A DNA stretch of 64,000 nt from contig DCFU01000044.1 of the NCBI GenBank assembly GCA_002319795.1, positions 62,001 to 126,000 of the forward strand. Reading direction: 5' to 3'. This DNA is from Megamonas sp. UBA1796 (lineage in GTDB: Bacteria; Bacillota; Negativicutes; Selenomonadales; Selenomonadaceae). Below, one piece after another: positions 1 to 8,904 of the stretch. Below the pieces are notes generated by a model. That model made no database searches. It was given only the letters and a program-made list of their open reading frames with translations, and was not told the DNA's origin. Made by a program: the position numbers and the translations under genes. Positions within the stretch are counted from its first letter, which is position 1; each line of letters starts with the position of its first letter.

Positions 1-272
1 ACATGGCGCTGTCCGCCTTTTTTCGTTTCCAGATAAATCCACTGGATAAGGTGCTCTGCTGTCATCGGATGTGCTACACTTCCAACCTTGACTGTGAGCT
101 TATGCCCATCACGGGTAACGACCGGTACGTGCTTTTCCTGTGCCGCATCCGTCGTATTCGGTACCAGCTCTGTCATTGGCTGTCCGCAGCATGATAGCGT
201 TCCGCCGCCCTCATGAATCAGCCCCACAATATTACCGCACAGCTTACAAACATAAAACTTTTTTTCTGCCAT
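1..272 (-). CDS. dfx: Desulfoferrodoxin (superoxide reductase), 3' end cut by window edge
   Basis: This gene reduces superoxide to hydrogen peroxide in the cytoplasm of anaerobes. It starts at ATG 272 behind a GGAGGA site and runs off the left edge after 90 codons. The desulforedoxin-like centre I cysteines are visible at C9, C12, C28 and C29. Three of the four histidines of the Fe(His)4Cys centre II are at H48, H68 (in AHPM) and H74. The last Cys and His ligands should lie outside the window, since the family is about 125 residues long. The residue spacing matches two-iron desulfoferrodoxin. It is transcribed away from dapA from its own promoter. Confidence 0.95.
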   Translation of the reverse strand, partial: MAEKKFYVCKLCGNIVGLIHEGGGTLSCCGQPMTELVPNTTDAAQEKHVPVVTRDGHKLTVKVGSVAHPMTAEHLIQWIYLETKKGGQRH

Positions 273-315
273 TGAAATTCCTCCTTATATAAAAATTTCA
301 AACGAGCCTACCTTT

Positions 316-344
316 ATTTTACAAGTTGTACGAATATTTTGCAA
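316..344 (-). promoter_or_regulatory. Sigma-A type promoter of dfx
   Basis: On the minus strand a TTGCAA -35 (339-344) and a TAAAAT -10 (316-321) are separated by 17 bp. The start codon lies about 45 bp downstream. Confidence 0.6.
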
Positions 345-358
345 CTGTTTTCGAAAAA

Positions 359-397
359 TAAAAGAGGGATGCCACTTCGCAGTAACATTCCTCTTTA
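359..397 (-). terminator. Rho-independent terminator after dapA
   Basis: The arms AAAGAGGAATG and CATCCCTCTTT (361-396) form a hairpin with one mismatch. On the minus strand it is followed by TATTTTT. Confidence 0.75.
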
Positions 398-403
398 ATC
401 TGC

Positions 404-1291
404 TTACTTCAACAAACCGCGTTCCCGCATAGCCTGCCTGAGCCGTTCCAGATGTGCCTCTTCCATATCGCAGAGAGGCAGCCGCAGCGGACCTGCCGCA
501 TAGCCCATAAGGCGCATAGCCGTCTTGATAGGAATGGGGTTCACCTCACAGAAGAGGGCATCTATAAGCTCTGAATACGCAATCTGCATATCCGAAGCTT
601 CCTTTACCTTCCCATCGAAATACAGCTGGCACATCGCATGCGTTTCCCGTGGTGCAATATTAGAAAGCACAGAAATGACACCCTGCCCGCCCAGAGAAAG
701 GATTGGCACAATCTGGTCATCATTGCCGGAATAAACCGCCAGTTCATCACCACAAGCACGGCGAATCCGCAGGATAGCCGAGAGATCTCCGCTGGCTTCC
801 TTGACGGCCACGATATTCGGATGCTTGGCAAGCTTTGCATAAGTATCTATTTGAATACATACACCCGTGCGGGACGGCACATTATACATAATGATCGGAA
901 TATGCACACGATCTGCTATAGCTGTAAAATGCTGAATCAGACCCCTCTGGGTACACTTATTATAATAAGGAGTCACAACCAGCAAAGCATCCGCACCGAC
1001 TTCTTCTGCATACTGCGAAAGCTGTACTGCATACGCCGTCTCGTTTGAGCCTGTGCCTGCAATAACCGGGACACGCCCATGGACCTTCTCCACAGCGAAC
1101 TTAATCGCCGCTTTATGCTCCTCATCCGACATCGTTGCCGACTCACCACTGGTACCCGTGATGACAACAGCATCCGTACCTTTGGCAATCTGATCCTCAA
1201 TAATCTTGGCAAGTTCAGGAAAATTGACCCCGTCTTCTGTAAAAGGCGTGATGATGGCAACGCCAGCGCCCCTGAATATTAGCTTCTTCAA
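404..1291 (-). CDS. dapA: 4-hydroxy-tetrahydrodipicolinate synthase
   Basis: The enzyme condenses pyruvate with L-aspartate semialdehyde, the first step of the lysine/meso-DAP pathway. The TTG at 1291 is chosen as start because AAGGGGG lies 7 nt upstream and the protein is then 295 residues, the family length. An upstream in-frame ATG would overlap the preceding gene. The GTSGES motif is at residues 46-51, Tyr136 sits in MYNVPSRTG and the Schiff-base Lys164 in VAVKEASGD. It lies 56 bp downstream of the M16 protease gene, probably in the same transcript. The meso-DAP type MurE further along fits this pathway. Confidence 0.95.
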   Translation of the reverse strand: MKKLIFRGAGVAIITPFTEDGVNFPELAKIIEDQIAKGTDAVVITGTSGESATMSDEEHKAAIKFAVEKVHGRVPVIAGTGSNETAYAVQLSQYAEEVGADALLVVTPYYNKCTQRGLIQHFTAIADRVHIPIIMYNVPSRTGVCIQIDTYAKLAKHPNIVAVKEASGDLSAILRIRRACGDELAVYSGNDDQIVPILSLGGQGVISVLSNIAPRETHAMCQLYFDGKVKEASDMQIAYSELIDALFCEVNPIPIKTAMRLMGYAAGPLRLPLCDMEEAHLERLRQAMRERGLLK

Positions 1292-1347
1292 CTGTAATCC
1301 CCCTTGTAAATTCTTTATGTAAATTATTACATGTACCCTGCATAAAG

Positions 1348-4266
1348 TCAATCCATGATGGACACGAGTTTAGCGAAAAGTTCCGCATTCTGTTTGAGCT
1401 TTTCTTCACCGCCAAAAACACAGAGAATATCCTGCTGCATGCAGGCATCTACGACTTCGGCCAACGCACGGATATCCTGCTGGCGCGTTGCGAGGATTTC
1501 ATTGCGTGTCTGCTGACGATCCTGCTGCGTGATTTTCCGCAGCCAGCAGGCAGCCGCCCGGCTTCCCTTCATCTGCGGTGTAAGCGGCATATCCACGCCG
1601 CTCATCGTGCCGATGACATATTTATCCATCTCACGCTCCGAAACATCGAACTGGCGCAGATAAGCCGCCGTACCATCAAAAACATCCAATGTTTCCTTGA
1701 GATTTGGATCCCGGTACGAACCAAAAAGCATCACGCCGCTGCGGTTGAACTGTGTAAACGCTCCATAAGCGCCTCCCTGTACCCGGATGCGGGTCCAAAA
1801 ATAATCATACCGCAGAATCGTCTCCAGCACATGCATGCTCCCCGTAAAATGATGCCCCAGCGCAAGGAAATTTGCCCCCTTGCCCACATACTGCACCCGG
1901 CTTGCCGAGGAAAATCCCTCATTGGCCTTAGAAAGCTCCCAATGGTAAACGGCTGGTGCATATTTCTCTGCACCCAAGGCCTTAACAAACGGCCGGAAGT
2001 TTTGCTCGAAATCTCCATACGACGGTGCATCTGCCGTAACACTCACCAGCAGGCCATTATGATTGAACAGCATCGGCACAAGCTGCGCAAACGCCCTCTT
2101 GATCTCCTCATAATGCTGCTCGAACTGTTCGGAAAGTTCCTTGATGAATGCATAAAATGGGATCTCCCCCTGCTCATTATATGCACCGGCCTCGCTCATA
2201 TACGACACCAGGCGGGAAGACATCGCCTGATGCGAATTATTCAGGAAATCCATTTCCAGAGAAACGCGTGTCTGTTGGATGAGTTCCTTAAGCCGTTTCT
2301 TATCATCAAAAGAACTTGTGAGCAGGATTTCCTGCAGCAGTGCCGCGAGCTGCGGCAGCTTCTGCACCAACGCTCTGGCTTTTACCTTGAACTTTGGTAT
2401 GCAGGAATGCGGCTGCCCATTTTCTGAATAAGCCAGAAGCGCATAGGAAATGCCTCCGGTATTGAGATTTATAAGATTTGTAAGCTCTGCATAGGAATGC
2501 TTGGCCGTATCCACCGCTCCGATGACTTCCGCCAGCAAATAACCATATGGCAAAAGCTCCTGGGGCACAACTGCCGCATCGAAATAAAACTCAAAATAAG
2601 CAATCCCATTGGTCGGAGCATCGCTGAAAAGCACTTTGGTATCCATAAGGCTGCGTTCCTCCAAAGGAAGCGCCTCCGCCTGCTCTTTGATATCCGACAG
2701 CTGCAAAAGCGGAATAGCTGCCAACGCTTCCGGCGTTTCCTCGCTCTGCTGACGTTCCTTCAGGCGGGCAGTCATGCCGATGATGTCCCGGATTCCATTC
2801 TCCGTCATAGCCGCTTTCTTTTCCGCCAGCCGCGCGTCAATTTCTGCCTCGCGCTTTGCCGCCAGCGTAGTGCTCGGTTCGAGAATCAGCTCTATCTTAT
2901 GCGTATTCTGCAGGATATGCTCTTGCAGCACCCTTTCAAAATAGCCGTTATCCAGACCATCCTTCATGCGCTGGATCATCTCTTCATAGTACAGGAACGT
3001 CGTCGGCTCACCATCATACAGCCAGCTGTTCATGATATTTATGCCATACATGAGCCCCTTGGGATATTGCCCAAAGTCCGCCTCACGCAGCTTGAACTCG
3101 ATAATATTGATGGATGCCTCCAGCAGCGTCCGATCGAGTCCATTTTTGACATAGCCCTGCAGTGTCTCCTTGACAACGCCGCAGAACTTCTCCATGCGGT
3201 CCGCTTCCGAATTTGCCGCGACAATGCTGAAAAACGGCTGCAAAACCGATGGCTCAAAATTTGAAAATATATCCTTGCCAATATTCGCATCAATCAGCGC
3301 CTGACGCAGTGGCGCCGCCTGTGTCTTCAGCAGGGCATGATCCAGTATAGTAAGTGCCAGGATAAGCTCGGCATCCGTCGCCTCTCCTGCCAGCATACTC
3401 AGGCTCAGATACGTTTTTTCCTTGGTACTCTCATCCGCACCGATGGGATATTCCTCCGTCATCTGCCTTATTTCCCGGAACAAAGGCTGGCGCTCAATCA
3501 TCGAAGGCACTGGTATCGCTGCAAACTGTGACAAATACGACGCATCCAGAAAAGCCAGCTTCTGCTCGATATCCATATCGCCATAGAGATAGATGTAACT
3601 GTTGGACGGATGATAATATTTCTTATGAAAATCCAAAAACATCTCCTGTGTCAGAGACGGAACCGCATCCGGATCACCGCCCGATTCATAGCCATAGCTC
3701 GTATCCGGATACAAGGCACGCATCGTCTTGCTCTCAAGGAGTCCCTCTGGCGAAGACAGTGCCCCCTTCATCTCGTTATATACGACCCCACTATAGCGTA
3801 GCGGCTCGGCAGGATCCTCAATCTCATAGTGCCAGCCCTCCTGCATGAGAATTTCCGGTGTAGTATACATAGCCGGATAAAAAACCGCGTCCAGATAAAC
3901 ATCCATAAGATTCTGGAAGTCCTTGTCATTCCGGCTGGCCACCGGATACATGGTTTTATCCGGAAAAGTCATCGCATTGAGAAAAGTATTGAGTGAACCC
4001 TTTACAAGCTCGACAAACGGCTCCTTTAAAGGAAATTTGCGTGAGCCGCAGAGCGTTGAGTGCTCAACAATATGCGCTACCCCTGTATCATCCGTCGGCG
4101 GTGTACGAAAGGTTATCGAAAACACCTTGTTATCATCTGCGTTCTGCAAAAAAAGCAGGCGCGCACCGCTCTTTTCATGTCTGAACTCATAGGCAGTGGA
4201 AGCCGCCTCTTTTATCTTCGTTGTCTTCAAAAGACGAAAACCATGGATTATATCATTTATCTGCAT
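1348..4266 (-). CDS. M16C family zinc metallopeptidase (presequence-protease/insulinase-like)
   Basis: This 972-residue protein is a full-length member of the PreP-like M16C family, which holds peptides in a closed chamber and degrades them. The inverted zinc motif HIVEH is at residues 65-69, followed by the family-typical stretches STLCGS and FLNAMTFPDKTMYPVAS. The downstream acidic ligand region is YNEMKGALSS. There is no signal peptide, so a cytoplasmic peptide-clearing role is likely. It starts at ATG 4266 behind AGGGGAAG and precedes dapA. The natural substrate cannot be told from sequence. Confidence 0.92.
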   Translation of the reverse strand: MQINDIIHGFRLLKTTKIKEAASTAYEFRHEKSGARLLFLQNADDNKVFSITFRTPPTDDTGVAHIVEHSTLCGSRKFPLKEPFVELVKGSLNTFLNAMTFPDKTMYPVASRNDKDFQNLMDVYLDAVFYPAMYTTPEILMQEGWHYEIEDPAEPLRYSGVVYNEMKGALSSPEGLLESKTMRALYPDTSYGYESGGDPDAVPSLTQEMFLDFHKKYYHPSNSYIYLYGDMDIEQKLAFLDASYLSQFAAIPVPSMIERQPLFREIRQMTEEYPIGADESTKEKTYLSLSMLAGEATDAELILALTILDHALLKTQAAPLRQALIDANIGKDIFSNFEPSVLQPFFSIVAANSEADRMEKFCGVVKETLQGYVKNGLDRTLLEASINIIEFKLREADFGQYPKGLMYGINIMNSWLYDGEPTTFLYYEEMIQRMKDGLDNGYFERVLQEHILQNTHKIELILEPSTTLAAKREAEIDARLAEKKAAMTENGIRDIIGMTARLKERQQSEETPEALAAIPLLQLSDIKEQAEALPLEERSLMDTKVLFSDAPTNGIAYFEFYFDAAVVPQELLPYGYLLAEVIGAVDTAKHSYAELTNLINLNTGGISYALLAYSENGQPHSCIPKFKVKARALVQKLPQLAALLQEILLTSSFDDKKRLKELIQQTRVSLEMDFLNNSHQAMSSRLVSYMSEAGAYNEQGEIPFYAFIKELSEQFEQHYEEIKRAFAQLVPMLFNHNGLLVSVTADAPSYGDFEQNFRPFVKALGAEKYAPAVYHWELSKANEGFSSASRVQYVGKGANFLALGHHFTGSMHVLETILRYDYFWTRIRVQGGAYGAFTQFNRSGVMLFGSYRDPNLKETLDVFDGTAAYLRQFDVSEREMDKYVIGTMSGVDMPLTPQMKGSRAAACWLRKITQQDRQQTRNEILATRQQDIRALAEVVDACMQQDILCVFGGEEKLKQNAELFAKLVSIMD

Positions 4267-4299
4267 AAAATACTTCCCCTTTATATCGTTTTCTGCTCT

Positions 4300-4329
4300 A
4301 TTATATCATAATCCCGGAACTTCACCCAA
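4300..4329 (-). promoter_or_regulatory. Promoter of the M16 protease gene
   Basis: A TATAAT -10 at 4300-4305 is preceded by TGA, giving an extended -10. A TTGGGT -35 lies at 4324-4329 with an 18 bp spacer. The start codon is about 30 bp downstream. Confidence 0.6.
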
Positions 4330-4442
4330 GAGAAACTCACAGAAAACCATAGTTTTGGGCAAAAATAAAGAGAAAACCCTTTTTGTCAAGGCTATGCCAT
4401 ATCGGCAGTCCGCTGACAAGAAAAGTTTCTCTTTTCATTTTC

Positions 4443-5213
4443 TTATGTATAGAGGCAGATTGCAAACAGCAATGACATACCTCTATAAAGCAAAACATTT
4501 TTCTTCTTTAGAAACGCATTTAAATCTTCCCGGAACTTTTTTCCACGCTTGATTGACAAATTCAGAACTGCCCCATTTGACAAAGTTACTTCTTTCTTAT
4601 AAATTTGCACCACATGTACCAGATTCACTAAGCTGGCCCGATGGCAAAAGCTGAAATCCGTATGCAGCATATCCGCAAGCTCAAGCAAAGTATACATGAC
4701 CGTATAACAACGCCCTACCGTCACCGCTTCAACCCTGCGATTCGTAAAAGAAAAATATAATATGTCTTCCTGTAAGATATCCATGAATTTGCCAGGTATA
4801 CGCAGCCGCAGCAAATGATTCTGCGCATTCAAATCACGCAGCTGTTTCAGATAAAGAAATGCGTCATCCAACGCCAAAAACAGCTTGTCCTTGCTGACCG
4901 GCTTCCTGATAAAAGAATACGCATGGAGCTCCTGAACCGGGACACGATACTTTTCATGACTTGCAATATAGATGAATAAGGCAAAGGGATACTTCTTACG
5001 AAAAAACGGCACGATGCCAAACACATCAGCATCGCCAATAATGACGTCCAGCAATATAATATCCAAACTTTCCTCAGATTCTTTTAAAGCCGCAACCGTA
5101 TTATAAGTAAAAACCTTGCAATTATGATTTCTGCCTTCTATCCATTTTAATAGCAACTCGTTTAAATGTTGCTGAGCCCTCAAACGATCTTCCAAAATCC
5201 CAATGGTAATCAT
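4443..5213 (-). CDS. LytTR-family response regulator
   Basis: This 256-residue two-domain transcription regulator has an N-terminal receiver domain (about 1-120) with acidic pocket E8/D9, phospho-acceptor Asp56 in IILLDVIIGD, and Lys104 in FIRKPVS. The C-terminal LytTR DNA-binding domain (about 137-235) contains FMDILQEDILYFSFTNRRVE and FCHRASLVNL. LytTR proteins bind pairs of 9-bp direct repeats about 21 bp apart, and such arrays lie upstream of this gene and of two island genes. No histidine kinase gene is adjacent, so the signal is unknown. The last ~20 residues extend past the usual domain end. Confidence 0.9.
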   Translation of the reverse strand: MITIGILEDRLRAQQHLNELLLKWIEGRNHNCKVFTYNTVAALKESEESLDIILLDVIIGDADVFGIVPFFRKKYPFALFIYIASHEKYRVPVQELHAYSFIRKPVSKDKLFLALDDAFLYLKQLRDLNAQNHLLRLRIPGKFMDILQEDILYFSFTNRRVEAVTVGRCYTVMYTLLELADMLHTDFSFCHRASLVNLVHVVQIYKKEVTLSNGAVLNLSIKRGKKFREDLNAFLKKKNVLLYRGMSLLFAICLYT

Positions 5214-5263
5214 CTGATACCCCCTTGGTCAATTTACCTAATCCTTAGTATTATCCTGCATCA

Positions 5264-5446
5264 TCAACAGGATCGCAAAAGCAAACCATACACAGCCTGT
5301 AAAGCCGTGTACATTAGAATTTCATTCGCGTTTAAGCAATAAATTTTTCCTTGTGATGCCTTCTGCCCATTTTTCATCCCATAAGAATTTAGGAAATATT
5401 TCCTAAATTTTATTTTCCATATAAAAATCCCCCTATCTTTTCTCAT
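5264..5446 (-). CDS. Possible 60-residue leader ORF ahead of the LytTR gene
   Basis: An open frame of 60 codons lies between the LytTR-box promoter and the regulator gene. The product is basic at its N-terminus and ends in Cys. No good ribosome binding site precedes the ATG at 5446. The clearer AGGGGG site just inside serves an ATG that stops after five codons. The position matches where peptide-pheromone genes sit in LytTR quorum systems, but the sequence shows no double-Gly leader or similar signature. It may be only a 5' leader RNA. Confidence 0.2.
   Translation of the reverse strand: MRKDRGIFIWKIKFRKYFLNSYGMKNGQKASQGKIYCLNANEILMYTALQAVYGLLLRSC
5386..5409. repeat. Perfect 24-bp palindrome in the LytTR leader
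   Basis: The half-site AATTTAGGAAAT is followed directly by its exact reverse complement. It lies about 175 bp upstream of the LytTR start codon and 60-130 bp downstream of the LytTR boxes. It could be a repressor operator or a leader hairpin. Confidence 0.6.
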
Positions 5447-5465
5447 AAAAATAATATCCCAAAAC

Positions 5466-5522
5466 TATAAAAAAAACAATGTTTCCTGTACATATGACAA
5501 TTTTTGCTGTACAAAAGACAAT
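5466..5522 (-). promoter_or_regulatory. LytTR-type box array, three direct repeats with 21-bp period
   Basis: In plus-strand reading the boxes are TGTACAAAAGACAAT (5508-5522), TGTACATATGACAAT (5487-5501) and a degenerate TATAAAAAAAACAAT (5466-5480, 12 of 15 matching). All are exactly 21 bp apart. A 21-bp period is the known geometry of LytTR regulator sites. A minus-strand GATATTAT lies just downstream, so the array most simply controls the LytTR gene itself. The divergent sigma-like gene is also within reach. Confidence 0.65.
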
Positions 5523-5562
5523 ATGCAGCAAAACGCGTATTGCTTTTTTATTTGAAGGTAAT

Positions 5563-5591
5563 TTGAACCTTTTTTCTATTTAGTCTATACT
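5563..5591 (+). promoter_or_regulatory. Sigma-A type promoter of the sigma-like gene
   Basis: TTGAAC (5563-5568), a 17 bp spacer and TATACT (5586-5591) precede the start codon by about 130 bp. The box array ends 40 bp upstream of the -35. Confidence 0.65.
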
Positions 5592-5722
5592 ACCTATATA
5601 TCATAAAACAAAGATCAAACAAATTCCATTCTTTTTCCCTTGGATACTAAAAAATTAAATTCTATCTTCCATATTTGAAAATCCTCTTAGAATTTCTCCT
5701 TACTTTTCAGGGAGTGATTTTC

Positions 5723-6244
5723 ATGGAAGATATGATTTACCAATTAGTCTCAACCTCTGCATATAACAATCCCAGCGCAGTTATGCGTCTCATCGAAATA
5801 TTTTCACCCAAATTGAATCTATGCCGTTCTGCTATAGATGGTGACGATATGCGGCAGGAACTGGAAGTCTTTTTGATCGATTTAATAAAAAAACCTTCTT
5901 TCAAAAACATTTCCATTAAAACCGATGCTGCCATCATAGCCTATATAGCCAAAAGCTTGAAAAACCACTATTTTTTTCTCTTGAAAAACAAGTATACAAT
6001 CCACAACCCCAAAGCCTGTCCACTGCCGGCAGATATTCCGTATACAGTTCCATACGCGGAGCACTTGAGCTTGAAAGCTTCTTTGAAAAAGCTCACCCAA
6101 AAAGAATATAGCACGATTATCCTGCTATATTTTTATGGCTACAGCGTAAAGGAAGTCGCTGCCCGTGCCCATACCTCTGTGCAGGCAGTTTACCAAGCCA
6201 GGCAGCGCATATTACGCAAACTCAGAAATCTCATGGCCAGCTGA
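5723..6244 (+). CDS. Sigma-70-like factor (UviA/TcdR-like size and layout)
   Basis: The 173-residue protein has an N-terminal region resembling the helix-forming helper part of small sigma-like regulators, a middle region that would correspond to sigma region 2, and a C-terminal region 4 helix-turn-helix (about 118-170) with YGYSVKEVAARAHTSVQAVYQARQRILRKL. ATG 5723 is chosen because AGGGAGTG precedes it. A decayed relative lies at 12930-13240, at the other end of the island. Small sigma factors of this kind (UviA, TcdR, BotR) switch on bacteriocin or toxin genes in clostridia. That role here is inferred from the neighbours and not from a close match I can verify. Confidence 0.7.
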   Translation: MEDMIYQLVSTSAYNNPSAVMRLIEIFSPKLNLCRSAIDGDDMRQELEVFLIDLIKKPSFKNISIKTDAAIIAYIAKSLKNHYFFLLKNKYTIHNPKACPLPADIPYTVPYAEHLSLKASLKKLTQKEYSTIILLYFYGYSVKEVAARAHTSVQAVYQARQRILRKLRNLMAS

Positions 6245-6258
6245 CAGCTGCACCACAC

Positions 6259-6293
6259 AAAAGCCGGAATCCAATGAATGGACTCCGGCTTTT
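6259..6293. terminator. Bidirectional terminator between sigma-like and lysozyme-like genes
   Basis: AAAAGCCGGA and TCCGGCTTTT form a stem flanked by A and T runs on both sides, suiting two convergent genes. Confidence 0.8.
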
Positions 6294-6310
6294 GCTATAT
6301 CCATATATAC

Positions 6311-6943
6311 TTATGCTTCTTCCTGCCGCAGCATCGCCAGCGCCTCCTGCTCCTCCTCCACAAAACGCCGATACAGACCGATCCGACAGCTCTCAACCGT
6401 CCATTCCTCCGTGCGGCACACACGCATATAAACCGCCTCAATCATAGCTGCATCATACGCCGCACTGTCTACATAGGGAAGGTTCGGATATCCCAGAGCC
6501 TTCACCGCCGCCTCGAACATCTCGACGATGAGCCCGGCCCCATACTTTACGGTACGCGACCACACGACCTCCTGCATGACCGCATGGTGCTGTTCTACAT
6601 GGTACATAGCTGTCGCCAGAAATTCCACAGCCGGGCAGTAATAATGCTCCTCAATATACTGATGCTGCTGTCTCAGGAAGGTCTCCCCATCCAGCTCTGC
6701 AATCTCATGCCATTTGGCATCAAACATCTCAGTCGCCAGCCCGCAGACCGCCAAAGCCTCTCCATACTGCCGGGTAACTGCATCCTCTGCCTCACACATC
6801 CAGGCAACAAAAGTCTCCAAAGAACCCACATTCAAAGAAAGCTGATACGCCCCATAGCTCTTCCCGCCCGGATCGCCCGTTCCATCACTCACACTCCCCG
6901 GGTCCCCACTGCTCTCATATTTTGCACTTAAATCTCCTAACAT
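6311..6943 (-). CDS. Stand-alone lysozyme-like protein (VgrG3 C-terminal domain type)
   Basis: This 210-residue protein opens with LSAKYESSGDPGSVSDGTGD and GGKSYGAYQLS. These are the signatures of the lysozyme/chitosanase-like fold found at the C-terminus of VgrG3 proteins and in phage cell-wall hydrolases. The glutamate in KYES is the likely catalytic acid. ATG 6943 follows AGAGGTG by six bases. The protein has no signal peptide or wall-binding repeat, so it would need a holin or other export route to reach peptidoglycan. A small holin-like gene lies at the far end of the same island. The assignment rests on motif recognition only. Confidence 0.6.
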   Translation of the reverse strand: MLGDLSAKYESSGDPGSVSDGTGDPGGKSYGAYQLSLNVGSLETFVAWMCEAEDAVTRQYGEALAVCGLATEMFDAKWHEIAELDGETFLRQQHQYIEEHYYCPAVEFLATAMYHVEQHHAVMQEVVWSRTVKYGAGLIVEMFEAAVKALGYPNLPYVDSAAYDAAMIEAVYMRVCRTEEWTVESCRIGLYRRFVEEEQEALAMLRQEEA

Positions 6944-7118
6944 ATCAATCACCTCTACTAAAAAAAAGCTGATTGGCTCCGCATTTTAAACATAGCTTAT
7001 AAAAAATATTATCAAAGAGACCTGCTGGATACACAACGAAATTTTTCCTACATATATAAGTTCTCTGCAGATGTACACAGCAACGCGCAATAACAAAATA
7101 ACGGCACTCGATGTTCAC

Positions 7119-7135
7119 ATACATGTTTAAAATCC
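7119..7135. promoter_or_regulatory. Conserved 17-nt motif, copy 1
   Basis: ATACATGTTTAAAATCC recurs as ATGCATGTTTAAAATTC at 12873-12889 (two differences). Each copy lies between divergent genes of the island. It may be a shared operator or part of an alternative promoter. The rest of the 6944-7238 intergenic stretch shows no other clear signal apart from the ribosome binding sites. Confidence 0.35.
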
Positions 7136-7238
7136 GATGAGGCAGTACTCTGTAATAAGTGTACGGAAAAGCGAACAAGGTTTTTCAGGGCCCGTCAAAC
7201 CGCGTTCTTTTCCGAAAAAAATAAAAAGGGTGATAAAA

Positions 7239-8839
7239 ATGGATTTTAACATGAAAATTGTCCTGCCAGCAGAAGATGTGCTTCTGAAGGAAAAAGCCAC
7301 ATCCCCGCTTATGAGCAAAACCGATGTACAGAATCTCGTCTCGGTGCAGCGCAAAAATGCACTTTTTACTGACAAGGATATAAGCGTATCGACGGACAGC
7401 AACAAGGATACGGCCAAAGCCGACAATACGAACAGCAAGATGCTTTCAGCACCGAATGCGGCCATTGTAGACCTGGCGACAGTGGAAGATAAAAAACTGC
7501 TCACCCAAAAACCTATGGCAACACTTTTGGAACTCAGGCAAAACATCCAGCCGCAACTGCAGCCGAGACAGCTGAACCGGGAAACAGCCAACCAAACGGT
7601 GCCTATCAGATCAATATGGAGACAATGTACAGAGATGCGATTTCCGGCAAAGGACAGCGGCGCTGGTATTTCTTCCAGACAACGGCCAAGAAAAAAATCA
7701 CCGTTTATATGTCTCCGGTCGCCGATGCCTCAATCGATAACGATCTGGCTCTCTATAAACTCGATACCAGTAACGGCCAGCTTACCTGCGTGGCGCAGTC
7801 GCAGAATCCGGCAGCCAGGTATGAGCTGTTAAGCTATGTCGCGGATGCAGGTATCTACATGGTCTGTGTCGCCGAATACGCTGGCGATAAGAGCAATGAA
7901 TTCTCTCTGCTGACCCGCCTCTCCGATAGCTGGGACAGCTATGAAGGCGATGACAGCGTGCTGCTGGCCAAAGAGCAGCCGATTAATACCACGACCCAGC
8001 GTACCCTGGACAACACCATCGATGAGGACTATTCCATTTGGAATGTACGCACGGCCGGCAACTATGCCGTAGCCCTGTTCGGAGCTCCTGAGAACTGCAA
8101 CTATCAGCTCCAAATTCTGAATCCGGCTATGCAGGTGCTGGGAACCGTGGCGCAAAACAGCCGGACCACATTTACAAATGTCGCTGTTGGCAGCCTGATT
8201 CTGCGGGTTTTCTCCGCCGACCAAAAAGTCGACCCCACTGCAACCTATTCACTGCTGGTTACATCAATCCCCAGTGTGATTGATGTAACGGATTCTCGTC
8301 GTTACTCTTCCTGGTTAAGTGCTGATAACAAGCATGTGATCGAAGCCATGAGCATTCAGCCTGTAACGCCTGGAGCCGATGTTGTAGTTGGTGTTAGTGT
8401 TGATGGTACACCACTCAATGTCACAGATATTGATTTCAAAACTACCAGATACAACACAAACTACAACTCCTCAGAATGCTCCCTGTCAACTTCAAATGAT
8501 ACACATATTTTAGGCGTTGCCAGCTGCACCTACATGGGCTCCCAGGAACGCCGGGCCATAAATCTTAAAAATCCACTAGTTTTATGTCTAGATGTTGCAA
8601 CATATGCAGAATCACACTCGCAGGTCACGACTACCCAACGTAAAAATTGGGCAAATGCCGTAACCCAACACAAATGCGAATTAATTTTCAATCTGGATAC
8701 GATGGCACCAGCAGATATTTATACTCCCAACTGGTATTTCGGCGATCCAGGACTCACTACATATCCGCCCTATGGTTCACCAGAAGTCCCAGGCTTATCA
8801 CCGACCCATGTATATAACTATATTTTTGTTCGTAAATAA
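7239..8839 (+). pseudogene. Leaderless PPC-domain protein, broken by a frameshift
   Basis: The first frame starts at ATG 7239 behind AAAAAGGGTG, with no signal peptide. Coding potential moves to the -1 frame between about 7493 (after an in-frame TAA at 7490-7492 of the second frame) and 7562, and then runs open to 8839. The second part holds two pre-peptidase C-terminal (PPC)-like beta-sandwich domains. The first runs from GQRRWYFFQ to EFSLLTRL, the second from DEDYSIWNV to TYSLLVTS. An unrecognised ~170-residue C-terminal domain ending FVRK follows. About 533 codons would make up the intact gene. The six-A run at 7491-7496 is near the switch but not in the phase of a classic -1 slippery heptamer, so mutation or read error is more likely than programmed shifting. 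Confidence 0.65.
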
Positions 8840-8863
8840 AATTCACAAGTGTACAAAAAACAG

Positions 8864-8888
8864 CCGCATACCAGTTTATGGTATGCGG
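8864..8888. terminator. Bidirectional terminator between PPC gene and paralogue A
   Basis: CCGCATACC and GGTATGCGG form a perfect 9-bp stem. Pyrimidine-rich TTCTTCTTTG follows on plus and CTGTTTTTTG on minus. Confidence 0.8.
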
Positions 8889-8904
8889 TTCTTCTTTGTA
8901 TATT

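Noticed and set aside
7490..7497. Programmed -1 frameshift at the six-A run of the PPC gene
   Set aside because: The run is followed by C as in A AAA AAC, but the reading phase is wrong for that heptamer and no downstream stem-loop stands out. A mutation or read error is simpler.
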